Below are positions 39,153-46,620 of a stretch of DNA of 46,850 nucleotides, piece after piece. The DNA lies in IMG/VR virus record IMGVR_UViG_3300046170_000045, positions 1 to 46,850 of that record, one strand, 5' to 3'. The notes below the pieces were generated by a model. That model searched no databases and had not been told where the DNA came from. It saw nothing but the letters and a program-made list of their open reading frames with translations. The DNA comes from a virus. The translations under genes were made by a program, and so were the position numbers. Within the stretch, counting starts at the first letter, position 1. The number at the start of each line of letters is the position of its first letter.

Positions 39153-39922
39153 TAGATATACCTCACACGATCATCTTTTACATAACCGGGATCAGGAGCC
39201 ATAAGACGCAACTTCATAAGTTTTAAACCACGCTTGTAGTCTTCAAGAGCAAATGCAGCAGCCTGAGAGTTTTCTTTAAATTGATGCATAAAATATCTAG
39301 CTCTTGCAATAAGAACAGTTCTGTACACATCAGGGAATACTATTTCATCACCGTGTAAAGATAGTTCTGTTGGAAGATCGTAAGCAAAGTAAATTACTTT
39401 GTATACTTTATCAGGTATAGGACTCAAGCCAAATGTTCTACCATCTGAGCTTCTAATAATCCGACTAGGCACTCCAAACTTTTGAGTATCTGCATCGTCA
39501 AGATTCTCACTAATGCGGTAGAAGTCTTTCCACTCTTCTATCGTAGTGTATTTAAGATTACGCGCTACAAAAGGAGCAGACTCTCCACTAACACCTACGG
39601 TAGTCAAGTAAAAGTTTTCAAACTCTACTGCGCCATAGTCTGTAGTCAAAGAAGAACTAGCTGGTTTTAATTCATACCAACGTGTGCCTGCCACAGTTTC
39701 TAAAGACACATTACCAAATGTAGGATCAGTAGCGCCACTTTCAGCAGTCGCTAAAAAAGGCCACTTAGCCTCTTCTGTTACAATATCTAAATAAGCTCTA
39801 TTGATAAGATCCTTAGCGTGTTGCTGGACACCAATAGCATTAGCGAAGGTTGAAGAAGTCAAAGCAACCTCATTCAACTCTCGCAATAGCTCATTAGTTA
39901 ACTGTAAAAAAGTAGTAGCCAT
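39152..39922 (-). CDS. Tail tubular protein A (adaptor)-like, T7 gp11 type
   Basis: 256 aa. Helical start (FLQLTNELLRELNEVALTSS) with AKDLINRAYLDIVTEEAKWP, a beta insertion with RWYELKP, then KVIYFAYDLPTEL and FPDVYRTVLIARARYFMHQF; this is the normal order for gp11-like head-tail adaptors. Its ring would join the portal to the nozzle. Ends at an overlap with the nozzle GTG. Confidence 0.8.
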   Translation of the reverse strand: MATTFLQLTNELLRELNEVALTSSTFANAIGVQQHAKDLINRAYLDIVTEEAKWPFLATAESGATDPTFGNVSLETVAGTRWYELKPASSSLTTDYGAVEFENFYLTTVGVSGESAPFVARNLKYTTIEEWKDFYRISENLDDADTQKFGVPSRIIRSSDGRTFGLSPIPDKVYKVIYFAYDLPTELSLHGDEIVFPDVYRTVLIARARYFMHQFKENSQAAAFALEDYKRGLKLMKLRLMAPDPGYVKDDRVRYI

Positions 39923-40068
39923 TATTTATTATGAACCTTCTGTATTTCAAAATTAGCAGATTTACTAGATCCTGTATGTTTTTTATAACCGTCTTTAGGA
40001 TCTTTCATAAGCTTGTAAGACTTACCACTTTTCATCCAGTGATAACCTTTAGGTGCTTGAACTTTCAT
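39922..40068 (-). CDS. Tiny basic protein (48 aa)
   Basis: Starts MKVQAPKGYHWMKSGKSYKL and ends NFEIQKVHNK. GYHWMKSGKSYKLMK looks like a small structured loop. Its ATGA overlaps the previous stop and TAATG joins it to the adaptor gene, so it is very probably expressed. Similar short HWM-x-GKSYKL proteins occur in marine phage genomes, by recollection. Function unknown. Confidence 0.7.
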   Translation of the reverse strand: MKVQAPKGYHWMKSGKSYKLMKDPKDGYKKHTGSSKSANFEIQKVHNK

Positions 40069-40367
40069 CGTCCTTTAGGCAAGCTTTTATTATAGCCAGC
40101 CATTTTGTTACAAGCTGATTCCATTGCATAAATATCTGAACCACCTTTCATTTTACCACCGTGACCTTTCATTGCACGGCCACCATACATCATACCTTCG
40201 CGCTTGCCACCCATCATCATTTGACTACGCATACTACCCATCATGTCTTCATCCATTTTAGACATACCCATAGCAGCTTTTTTACGTTCCATTCCACCAT
40301 ACATCATCATGCTTCTCCCTGTGTACTCATTAGGTACATAACCTTTTTTTCTAGGAACTTTATTCAT
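40065..40367 (-). CDS. Methionine/glycine/lysine-rich 100-aa protein
   Basis: Twenty of 100 residues are Met, with MMMYGGMERK, MMMGGKREGMMYGG and GHGGKMKGG. No hydrophobic core is evident, so it is probably disordered. Met-rich segments can bind metal ions such as copper, or act as flexible glue inside capsids; both are guesses. The ATG at 40367 overlaps the previous stop (TGATG). Lies in the late operon between capsid and tail genes. Confidence 0.75.
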   Translation of the reverse strand: MNKVPRKKGYVPNEYTGRSMMMYGGMERKKAAMGMSKMDEDMMGSMRSQMMMGGKREGMMYGGRAMKGHGGKMKGGSDIYAMESACNKMAGYNKSLPKGR

Positions 40368-40576
40368 CAATCTTGTTCCATAGAAAAAGTTTTACTTTTA
40401 TCTCTAGCTGCCTCAAACTCTGTAGCATACTGCGATGTATCTACATCTTTTCTAAAGATTCGTTCATAGTTATCTTTGTACTGCGAAAGATTCATTCCTT
40501 TGCGGAATCTACTATCTTTACTTACGATAGCTTTACGGAACATCATAGGGTTTTCATTAGAACCAACTTGAGGCAT
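40367..40576 (-). CDS. Unknown 69-aa protein after the capsid terminator
   Basis: Starts MPQVGSNENPMMFRKAIVSK with GGAG nine bases upstream. Contains RFRKGMNLSQYKDNYERIFR and ends KSKTFSMEQD. Basic-acidic mix, helical. The capsid terminator sits just before this gene, so it and all genes downstream depend on readthrough. Not recognised. Confidence 0.7.
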   Translation of the reverse strand: MPQVGSNENPMMFRKAIVSKDSRFRKGMNLSQYKDNYERIFRKDVDTSQYATEFEAARDKSKTFSMEQD

Positions 40577-40591
40577 AGTTAAATCTCCAGT

Positions 40592-40619
40592 AAAGGAAAG
40601 GGGCCACCTAAGCAGCCCC
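40592..40619 (-). terminator. Rho-independent terminator after the capsid gene
   Basis: On the minus strand GGGGCTGC pairs with GTGGCCCC (eight pairs, two G-U) around TTAG and is followed by TTTCCTTT. It lies eight bases after the capsid stop. Partial termination here would make capsid message more abundant than tail message. Confidence 0.75.
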
Positions 40620-40626
40620 ATCCAGT

Positions 40627-41616
40627 TTAGTCGATGCCGTAGAAGGCAGACACAAGAGCTTCAGGGCGAAGTACTTGTGCACCATATACGTGCAGACCAC
40701 GAACAATATCACCAAAGCTATCTGGATCACGGATGACCTCAGTGCTGGTAATAGTTTGTGCAGTAGCCGTAGAAGACATGTGACCAGCCAAGCATTGTCC
40801 AGCAGCGTTAGTCGTTGCAGCAATGTTGTTAGTCTTGTACATATCAAAACCACGAAGCTTACCAGAGCTTACCAATCCATTGCGGATTGAGCCTTGGCCT
40901 GCGTTGTAGTCAACTGACAAGAGCTTAGAAGAACTCTGAACAAGTACTTCGTAGAACTCTGGATTAGCAAGGAACCAACGTCCTTCTTCTGGTACGTTTT
41001 GCTCATCAAGCAAACGAGCCATGTGAGAAAGAACATCAATTGGATCATGCTCACTGCCAGCAAAACCAATGTCCAAGTTACCAGTACCATCAAAGGTGCC
41101 AGCAGCAAGGTCAGTAGCGTTGTCAGAACCAAGGATGTGGTTAGGGCTAGAAGCCGATACACCAGCGATCATCTCAGCAATGACACCTGCGTCAAAAGCA
41201 TCACGCAATGCGTAAGCTGCTGAAGAGGTTGCTACATCACGGAAGTTAACATGAGACATATTCGTTTCAATATCATCAACGATGAATTTGAAAGCGTTAG
41301 CTACGTCTACAACCAAAGTGATTTCTGAGTCGGTCAATGCAGTCTTAGTAATGTCAGCACCACGCTCGTAATTAACAACTGTAATTACAGGCTCTTTGAT
41401 GATGCGTACACTGTCACCGAAGGCATTAATCTCACCAGCGTAATCAGTATTGGTAATTGCTTCTACTACAGAAGACTTACGGAAAAAGTTTAGTACCTGC
41501 TTGGAATAAACTTTAGGTAGGAAAAACGAGTTAGTTTGTCCTGATACGGAATTACCAAAGTTACCATTGGTGTCCGTGGATTGCTCAAAAAATTGATCTG
41601 ATACGTTAAAAGCCAT
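40627..41616 (-). CDS. Major capsid protein, HK97 fold
   Basis: 329 aa. Features of T7-like capsid proteins: NSFFLPKVYSKQVLNFFRKS at the N-terminus, GDSVRIIKEPVITVVNYERG, a spine helix region with AAYALRDAFDAGVIAEMIAG, and RWFLANPEFYEVLVQSS. It follows the scaffold gene and precedes a terminator, the usual T7-like order. The C-terminal RGLHVYGAQVLRPEALVSAF is also typical. Confidence 0.9.
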   Translation of the reverse strand: MAFNVSDQFFEQSTDTNGNFGNSVSGQTNSFFLPKVYSKQVLNFFRKSSVVEAITNTDYAGEINAFGDSVRIIKEPVITVVNYERGADITKTALTDSEITLVVDVANAFKFIVDDIETNMSHVNFRDVATSSAAYALRDAFDAGVIAEMIAGVSASSPNHILGSDNATDLAAGTFDGTGNLDIGFAGSEHDPIDVLSHMARLLDEQNVPEEGRWFLANPEFYEVLVQSSSKLLSVDYNAGQGSIRNGLVSSGKLRGFDMYKTNNIAATTNAAGQCLAGHMSSTATAQTITSTEVIRDPDSFGDIVRGLHVYGAQVLRPEALVSAFYGID

Positions 41617-41639
41617 TTTAATATACTCCTAGTAAAACA

Positions 41640-42395
41640 TTATTTTACTACTCTGCCCTCCATCATAGCTTGTTTGATTTCATCTTCAAATTTGTCAAAC
41701 TGATCAAGGGACATCGCAGCGATTTCCCGTTCAGTCCAGACTTTAGGCTGCTTTGCATCTATGGAGGTTGTTTTTGTTGATACCATATCTGCTGCACTGC
41801 CACGTTGTTGTGGCTGCTGTTGTCTGGGCTGTTGTGTTTGAGACATGCCAGTTTCTAACTTGTACAAGTCAATAGCTTTAGATGCTAACGTCACATTATC
41901 AGGATTATTGTAGATCCAATCTTGTATCTGTTCAGGTTGCTCTTTAGCCCACTCATGGAACTGCTCATCCCCTCTGAGGTCTTCAAAGTCAGGATGCCGT
42001 TGTTTAAGTGTGCTTTCAGCTTCTCTACGCAATACTTCAGACTCACGTTGCCGCATAGACTGTAGTTGTGCTTCAAGATCTGCTACCTGTCGTTGACTCT
42101 GCATATGTGCTACAGATTCAACAGTATTATACAAGTCAGGATACTCCTGCTTAAAACTCTCTAACTCTTCTTCAGACTTAGGGGGTGCATAAGCTGGTTG
42201 TGCTGACTGAGCCATCGCAATAAGTTCTTGTTCCTTTTGCTTAAACTCTGCAAGCTTATCATCATAATGTTTTTTTAAATCATCGTAACGCTTTTTGTAG
42301 TTAGTTCTTTTACGAGGTTGAGCTTCTTCTTCAGGGGCCTCTTCGGGGGTAGCCTGTTGCTGCTCTGCATAAAATAATCCATCTGCATCACCCAT
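41640..42395 (-). CDS. Capsid scaffold (assembly) protein, 5' end uncertain
   Basis: 251 aa counted from MGDADGLFYAEQQQ. Acidic and helical with a coiled-coil middle (QRQVADLEAQLQSMRQRESE), a low-complexity QQPRQQQPQQRG part, and a C-terminal helix pair, as in T7 gp9-type scaffolds. It guides capsid assembly and leaves before DNA entry. There is no ribosome site at this ATG. A 24-codon frame with a strong AAGGAG (42397-42471) ends two bases away in the other frame (TAAAATG), so either reinitiation or a +1 frameshift makes the full protein. Confidence 0.8.
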   Translation of the reverse strand: MGDADGLFYAEQQQATPEEAPEEEAQPRKRTNYKKRYDDLKKHYDDKLAEFKQKEQELIAMAQSAQPAYAPPKSEEELESFKQEYPDLYNTVESVAHMQSQRQVADLEAQLQSMRQRESEVLRREAESTLKQRHPDFEDLRGDEQFHEWAKEQPEQIQDWIYNNPDNVTLASKAIDLYKLETGMSQTQQPRQQQPQQRGSAADMVSTKTTSIDAKQPKVWTEREIAAMSLDQFDKFEDEIKQAMMEGRVVK

Positions 42396-42396
42396 T

Positions 42397-42471
42397 TTAG
42401 GCTTTGTCAGGCGTGTGCCAAGACTTACGTGCATTATAAGGATTACTAACTTCTTCTTGTACTTCTGCCAT
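42397..42471 (-). CDS. Short leader or displaced N-terminus of the scaffold (24 aa)
   Basis: MAEVQEEVSNPYNARKSWHT then PDKA and TAA. AAGGAG lies seven bases before the ATG, the best ribosome site in this stretch. Reading on after a +1 shift at GCC-T gives DKAKMGDADGLFYAEQ, which flows naturally into the scaffold. It could be a true split N-terminus read by frameshift, a leader for coupling, or the mark of a one-base error in the sequence. Confidence 0.55.
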   Translation of the reverse strand: MAEVQEEVSNPYNARKSWHTPDKA

Positions 42472-42487
42472 TCTCATTCTCCTTCAC

Positions 42488-42559
42488 GGGGCTTGTGTCT
42501 TGCAAGGTAGCCATTATTAACTCCGTCGAGTAAATGGGGCTTGTCTTACCAAGGTAGCC
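42488..42559 (-). repeat. Two-copy direct repeat upstream of the scaffold gene
   Basis: GGGGCTTGTGTCTTGCAAGG-TAGCC (42488-42512) and GGGGCTTGTCTTACCAAGG-TAGCC (42536-42559) are 24-25-base repeats, 48 bases apart. They fill the non-coding gap between 42566 and 42471. A 22-codon ORF with GGAG at six bases (42446-42514) begins in one copy. Promoter, antiterminator or RNA-processing signals are all possible. Confidence 0.65.
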
Positions 42560-42565
42560 GTAAAA

Positions 42566-43027
42566 TTATCGAAGGCTGGGCATCCTGTTGGCTCCCATCA
42601 TAAGCTTCTCAATTTCTTCTTTGGTCTTGCTCATTCCGGGATCTTCTTCATCCATCATTCCACCTTCAGCCATCATTACACCGCCATCATAAGCACGTTC
42701 AGCATCATCCATCATTGTTTGAAGCTGATCCGCACCAATCTGGTCGGTCGCTTTTTTGGTAAATACAAACTCACCATCGCTTAAACGCGCAGGTATAGAG
42801 TCTGATACACCAGTTCCGGGGCCGTCTACTTCGCCAGCACCCGAAAATTCTGAAGCAGTTGCAATTACTTTATCTAAGATGTCTGATAAGCGATCATCAT
42901 CTTGTAACGCACCTGCTAAATACATTTGTTCTTCGTCGTTAAGGGATTCATCCATAACGTACTTAATATAATCTTCTTCCATCTCATCGTCTGGAAGTTG
43001 TGAAGGCCAGTGCTTCATCCATTTCAT
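42566..43027 (-). CDS. Late protein, second half of a probable frameshift fusion (153 aa ORF)
   Basis: Contains GEVDGPGTGVSDSIPARLSD and GEFVFTKKATDQIGADQLQT, a motif set I recall in many marine phage virion-region proteins, and an acidic, Met/Gly-rich end (GGVMMAEGGMMDEEDPG). The first ATG at 43027 has no good ribosome site. The first ten residues (MKWMKHWPSQ) are an odd lead-in, whereas a +1 shift from the preceding gene would give DEALASQLPDDEMEEDY. So this is probably the C-terminal part of one protein with 42984-43826. Confidence 0.75.
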   Translation of the reverse strand: MKWMKHWPSQLPDDEMEEDYIKYVMDESLNDEEQMYLAGALQDDDRLSDILDKVIATASEFSGAGEVDGPGTGVSDSIPARLSDGEFVFTKKATDQIGADQLQTMMDDAERAYDGGVMMAEGGMMDEEDPGMSKTKEEIEKLMMGANRMPSLR

Positions 43028-43826
43028 CTTCTGGTATGTTTGAATAGGTATCTACTGGCATACCTTCTGGAGGCATCATCATGGAGCCACCTTCATTAAA
43101 AACTCCACGGCCTTTCAGGACATCTGCCTGAGTAACCTCTCCATCGCCTGTAAGATCTGGAAACTTACCTCCTTCAGCTTTTCCTTCACGGGCCATACGC
43201 TCCTTATCCATTTCTTTTAATGCAGCTATCTTAGTCATCTCACTTACATTGCTAGTGTCTCTAAGAAAGTTTTTCTCAATAGTTTGTCGTTGCTCTTCAG
43301 TTTCTGCTGCTGCTAAACTACGCTCAAACATGTTGTACATATCTTTGTAGCCTTGTACGGCATCAAATTTTCTACCACCGTTTGCACTTTTTTCTCTAGT
43401 ATTATAAGATCTACCTTCATATTCAAAAAAGTCTGCTCCTGCTTTTTTAGCATCTCTTTGAGCTTGTCTAAAAGCTTTTGCAGACTCTGAATCTTTTTTA
43501 TAAACAGGATAATCTTCTGGATTTATTCTTTCATCTACAACTCTAAATGGAACATTAGCCGCCTCTGCTTTTTTCATAAGAGAAGGAACTTCATTTTCAG
43601 AAACATTTGAGTATATTAAATCACCAATACCTAATGTTACTGCGGTAGCGCCAGCAGCTTTTGCTTGTGCTTTAGCAGTTACTGCTTGAGCTTCAGTAGC
43701 TTTTTTTACTTTTTCTTGACCTTCGTTTAAAGGTCTTATAACTTTTGCACCAAACTCAATAATTTTTTTAAGACCACCTGAAACATATTGTTCACGCTCT
43801 GGAGGATTTAACATACTTTTATTCAT
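42984..43826 (-). CDS. Late protein with EF-hand/dockerin-like loop (280 aa ORF)
   Basis: Basic, helical N-terminal 150 residues with a hydrophobic Ala-rich patch; a loop FPDLTGDGEVTQADVLKGRG (loop bases 43122-43157) fits the calcium-binding EF-hand or dockerin pattern D-x-T-G-D-G-x-V-x-x-x-D; then NEGGSMMMPPEGMPVDTYSN. The last five residues (FTTSRR region) come after the likely frameshift point and look out of place. Starts eight bases inside the gene at 43819; GAAAGGAAAG precedes the ATG. Lies after the portal genes, before the scaffold. Confidence 0.8.
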   Translation of the reverse strand: MNKSMLNPPEREQYVSGGLKKIIEFGAKVIRPLNEGQEKVKKATEAQAVTAKAQAKAAGATAVTLGIGDLIYSNVSENEVPSLMKKAEAANVPFRVVDERINPEDYPVYKKDSESAKAFRQAQRDAKKAGADFFEYEGRSYNTREKSANGGRKFDAVQGYKDMYNMFERSLAAAETEEQRQTIEKNFLRDTSNVSEMTKIAALKEMDKERMAREGKAEGGKFPDLTGDGEVTQADVLKGRGVFNEGGSMMMPPEGMPVDTYSNIPEDEMDEALAFTTSRR

Positions 43827-44052
43827 ATTCTTTCCTTTCTAAAGCCTCATCTACTTGAGCGGGTAAAGTTTCTAGCCTAGCCAGAAAATTCATTTTCCCC
43901 TGACTGCGGAACATTTCCTGTTCCGATGTTGCCGCCACCAGTACCTGTAACTCCAAGGTCTTGAGGCTGTTCAGGTACTCCTGCATCGCCTCCCATTGGG
44001 CCTTGTCCTTGGTCAGCGGGGCCAGCTTCCGGGCTAGGTGTTTGTCCAGCAT
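43819..44052 (-). CDS. 77-aa protein overprinted on the portal 3' end
   Basis: Starts MLDKHLARKLAPLTKDKAQW and goes on EYLNSLKTLELQVLVAATSE, QEMFRSQGKMNFLARLETLP. It is helical with natural amphipathic spacing and has AGGA seven bases before the ATG. It overlaps the portal frame by 176 bases in a different frame. In the shared part the portal reads as a Gly/Pro-rich disordered tail, so this reading looks like the more constrained one. Probably a real small late protein of unknown role, of a kind I recall after portal genes. Confidence 0.7.
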   Translation of the reverse strand: MLDKHLARKLAPLTKDKAQWEAMQEYLNSLKTLELQVLVAATSEQEMFRSQGKMNFLARLETLPAQVDEALERKEYE

Positions 44053-46036
44053 TCTGCATTCCTATAATTTGTGCCATCATTGCGGCTTCTTCAGGGTCAT
44101 TCATTAGCTCATCAGGGTCTAGATCAAGGCTGTAGGCCAGTTCACTAATAAGCTTGTTCATCTTAATAAACGGTGCTACAGCAGGATTAGCTGCGGTCTG
44201 AAGGAACATTGTAAGCCTTTGAGAGCGTACTTCTTTCTGCATCAAACTATTAGTGCCTGTAGCTTTAACTTCTAAATCACCCTCTGTGCCTAGCTTAGAC
44301 TCTAGGAATTGCATGTTCCATTGAAAGTATGCCTCCCCTAGAGGCTTCAACAAGAAGTCATCAAGGTTTTTAATTACAGTCTTAATGTTTAGTGAGGCTG
44401 CACCAAGTAACATAGACATACCTGAAGCGGTACGTGTCATGCTCTGCACACCTGTCTGACCGTGACTATAAGAAGGAATACCTGTCTGTTCATCTGCAAG
44501 TTGTCGGAACTTGTCAAACATTTGCATGTTTTCATTAGTTGTGTTAGGAAACTTTAAGCCGTTAATGGCTGTTCCGGGTACACCTGCTTGTCGCCTAAAT
44601 ACCTTGCCGGGATAAATCTCCATGCTTTGACCGCCTACAAGAGCGGTTTCATCTACATCAAAGACTACTGAGCCTGATAGCGCAAGATTGTCAATAGCCA
44701 TACGTGCATGACCATTCATAATCTTTTGCGAGTCATCCATGTTTTCAGCTACGCCTATGCCAAAAAAGCTATAGGGGTTCTTTTCATAGCTAAACGCATG
44801 GTAAGGTATGCGGAAAGGTGTAAAGGGGTTTACAACAGCCCTAAGCATTTTACCACCACACAACCAAGCATTTATCTGTACTTCATCTAGGTCATCAATG
44901 TCTTCATCAATCTCCATGCCTACTTGTCGGCAGTACTCAGCGTCCATAACGCCCCAGTACTCAAGAACCTCAAACTGTTGTGAGCCGTATTCATCATTAC
45001 GGTTATCATCTTTTAGCTCTTGTTCGTAATCTTTCTCAACATAGTTAGGGCCTAGCTGAAGGCACTCACGTATAGCTTCTTTGTCAAAGTAAGGCATCTT
45101 ACCTAGACCACGAAGCTGAGTACGATTCATTCGGTGGCGATGGAATACATATTCTGCTTCATCAATATTTGTTGCGTTGGGGTCTGGGAAAAAGTCCCAG
45201 ATGCTGACAAACTCCAAGCGAGGAACCCTAACATCAACAGGAGAGTAAGTTCTATCATTGCCCTCTCCTTTAGTCCATCTGTGTAGTGTTTTGTTGAAGT
45301 TGAATGGCCCTTTAACGATTCCTGTGCCGAATAAAGCTGATTCAAATAATGAGTTTCTAATTTCACTAGCGCCGTTTGACTCCTCTATCTGATCGTGAAT
45401 TATTTTTTCCATGCGCCTTGCAGCTTTTTGTGCAGGGCTAATTTCAAGAACTTGTGGGTCTGGTGAAGGCCCTTCTTTTAGCATTCCTTTTTCTTCTGCT
45501 AGTTTGTCAAGTTTAATATCTTCAAACTTACCAGTAGCAAAAGTAGCTCCGGGTTTCAAAACACGCCCATCACCTTCATACCCTATATCGTAAGGATTAT
45601 CTACAACCGCATCTTGACCCTCATCTTCTGGCGGTGCAGAAGTTTCAAGTCCCGGTTCGATGTGGGCGTGTTCTGAAGTTCCTTCGGGTACTTTAGTTTC
45701 ACTAATGCCAATAGGAAACTTATTAGCCCCGAATACAACATCTACTAATTGACCAAACGCAGCAAGCACTTTAGTCTTTGTAACTTTTACAAATACTCTA
45801 GACTTTTCTGACTCACGGAACCTAATATTTTTACCGTATAATCCACGATAGTTATGATAGGCTCCAAGCCATCGCTGCTCATCTAAGTCTCTTGCATTTT
45901 CAGCAGAGATAAATCTATCGTTGATTAAACCCGCAAGATTATTCCGTAGGTTTTCCTCAAGAGTTAAATTTATCCCTTGCTCATTCTCTACTTCTTCAAA
46001 GTAAAGAGAATTAGATGTTAAGTTAGTTTCAGCCAT
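43877..46036 (-). CDS. Portal protein (T7/P22-like head-tail connector)
   Basis: 719 aa. Typical stretches: RWLGAYHNYRGLYG, FGTGIVKGPFNF, FVSIWDFFPDPNA, NPYSFFGIGVAENMDDSQKI and SYSHGQTGVQSMTRTASGMS near the clip/stem, followed by a long helix. Twelve copies should form the ring for DNA entry and exit. The last about 55 residues are low complexity (GPADQGQGPMGGDAG) and lie over the 77-aa gene in another frame. Preceded by the 189-aa gene with a two-base gap. Confidence 0.9.
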   Translation of the reverse strand: MAETNLTSNSLYFEEVENEQGINLTLEENLRNNLAGLINDRFISAENARDLDEQRWLGAYHNYRGLYGKNIRFRESEKSRVFVKVTKTKVLAAFGQLVDVVFGANKFPIGISETKVPEGTSEHAHIEPGLETSAPPEDEGQDAVVDNPYDIGYEGDGRVLKPGATFATGKFEDIKLDKLAEEKGMLKEGPSPDPQVLEISPAQKAARRMEKIIHDQIEESNGASEIRNSLFESALFGTGIVKGPFNFNKTLHRWTKGEGNDRTYSPVDVRVPRLEFVSIWDFFPDPNATNIDEAEYVFHRHRMNRTQLRGLGKMPYFDKEAIRECLQLGPNYVEKDYEQELKDDNRNDEYGSQQFEVLEYWGVMDAEYCRQVGMEIDEDIDDLDEVQINAWLCGGKMLRAVVNPFTPFRIPYHAFSYEKNPYSFFGIGVAENMDDSQKIMNGHARMAIDNLALSGSVVFDVDETALVGGQSMEIYPGKVFRRQAGVPGTAINGLKFPNTTNENMQMFDKFRQLADEQTGIPSYSHGQTGVQSMTRTASGMSMLLGAASLNIKTVIKNLDDFLLKPLGEAYFQWNMQFLESKLGTEGDLEVKATGTNSLMQKEVRSQRLTMFLQTAANPAVAPFIKMNKLISELAYSLDLDPDELMNDPEEAAMMAQIIGMQNAGQTPSPEAGPADQGQGPMGGDAGVPEQPQDLGVTGTGGGNIGTGNVPQSGENEFSG

Positions 46037-46038
46037 TG

Positions 46039-46608
46039 TTAGCTAGGGGTCACACCGAGATGTTGGAACTCAATAATAAACGTAGCTGTAGTTGCTGCCG
46101 TTGCCAAGTCATTAGCAAGTGGCTTGAGTCGAATGTGCAAAGTACGTGCAGCAGAGCTATACAATGATGCTGAGAGCGTCATAGCCTCTGACGTAGCTGG
46201 GCCACCACTCATAGTTGAAAAGCCGTTAGCTGCGGCTGGTACACCGTTAGCAATAATGTAAAGAGGCGTATTAGCTGTAATTGTAACAGCAGCACCACCA
46301 TCGTCTGCAATAGCTTTTTCATTAATAATCTGACCACCACCTGCGGCTGTACCCAAATCAAAATCAATATCATCACCTGATGCACCAGCAGTAACCAAGT
46401 TACCATTAGCGATCATAATAAGATTTTTAATTGAAGTGTCAGCAGGTTGAGTAAAGCTAACGTCATAAGTAGCATCAGCAGTTACAGCAATTGTACCTGT
46501 AGTAGTAGATGTAGCTGATGTAATTACATTATCAGCAAGTTCTCGCACATCACCTGTACGTGAAGAGTTACGTCCTGTATCTCTAATTTTTACAACTGGA
46601 TTTGACAT
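46039..46608 (-). CDS. Beta-rich 189-aa protein between terminase and portal
   Basis: Ala/Thr/Gly-rich with many beta-like strands (TGTIAVTADATYDVSFTQPA; ARTLHIRLKPLAND; ATFIIEFQHLGVTPS), the profile of a capsid decoration or head-fiber protein. AAAGGAG precedes the ATG. Not a family I can name. Late strand, made with head proteins. Confidence 0.75.
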   Translation of the reverse strand: MSNPVVKIRDTGRNSSRTGDVRELADNVITSATSTTTGTIAVTADATYDVSFTQPADTSIKNLIMIANGNLVTAGASGDDIDFDLGTAAGGGQIINEKAIADDGGAAVTITANTPLYIIANGVPAAANGFSTMSGGPATSEAMTLSASLYSSAARTLHIRLKPLANDLATAATTATFIIEFQHLGVTPS

Positions 46609-46620
46609 TTATGTTCTCCT

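Noticed and set aside
45640-45670. GGTTCGA string resembling a tRNA T-loop
   Set aside because: It lies inside the portal gene in antisense, with no acceptor or anticodon stems around it. No tRNA gene was seen anywhere.
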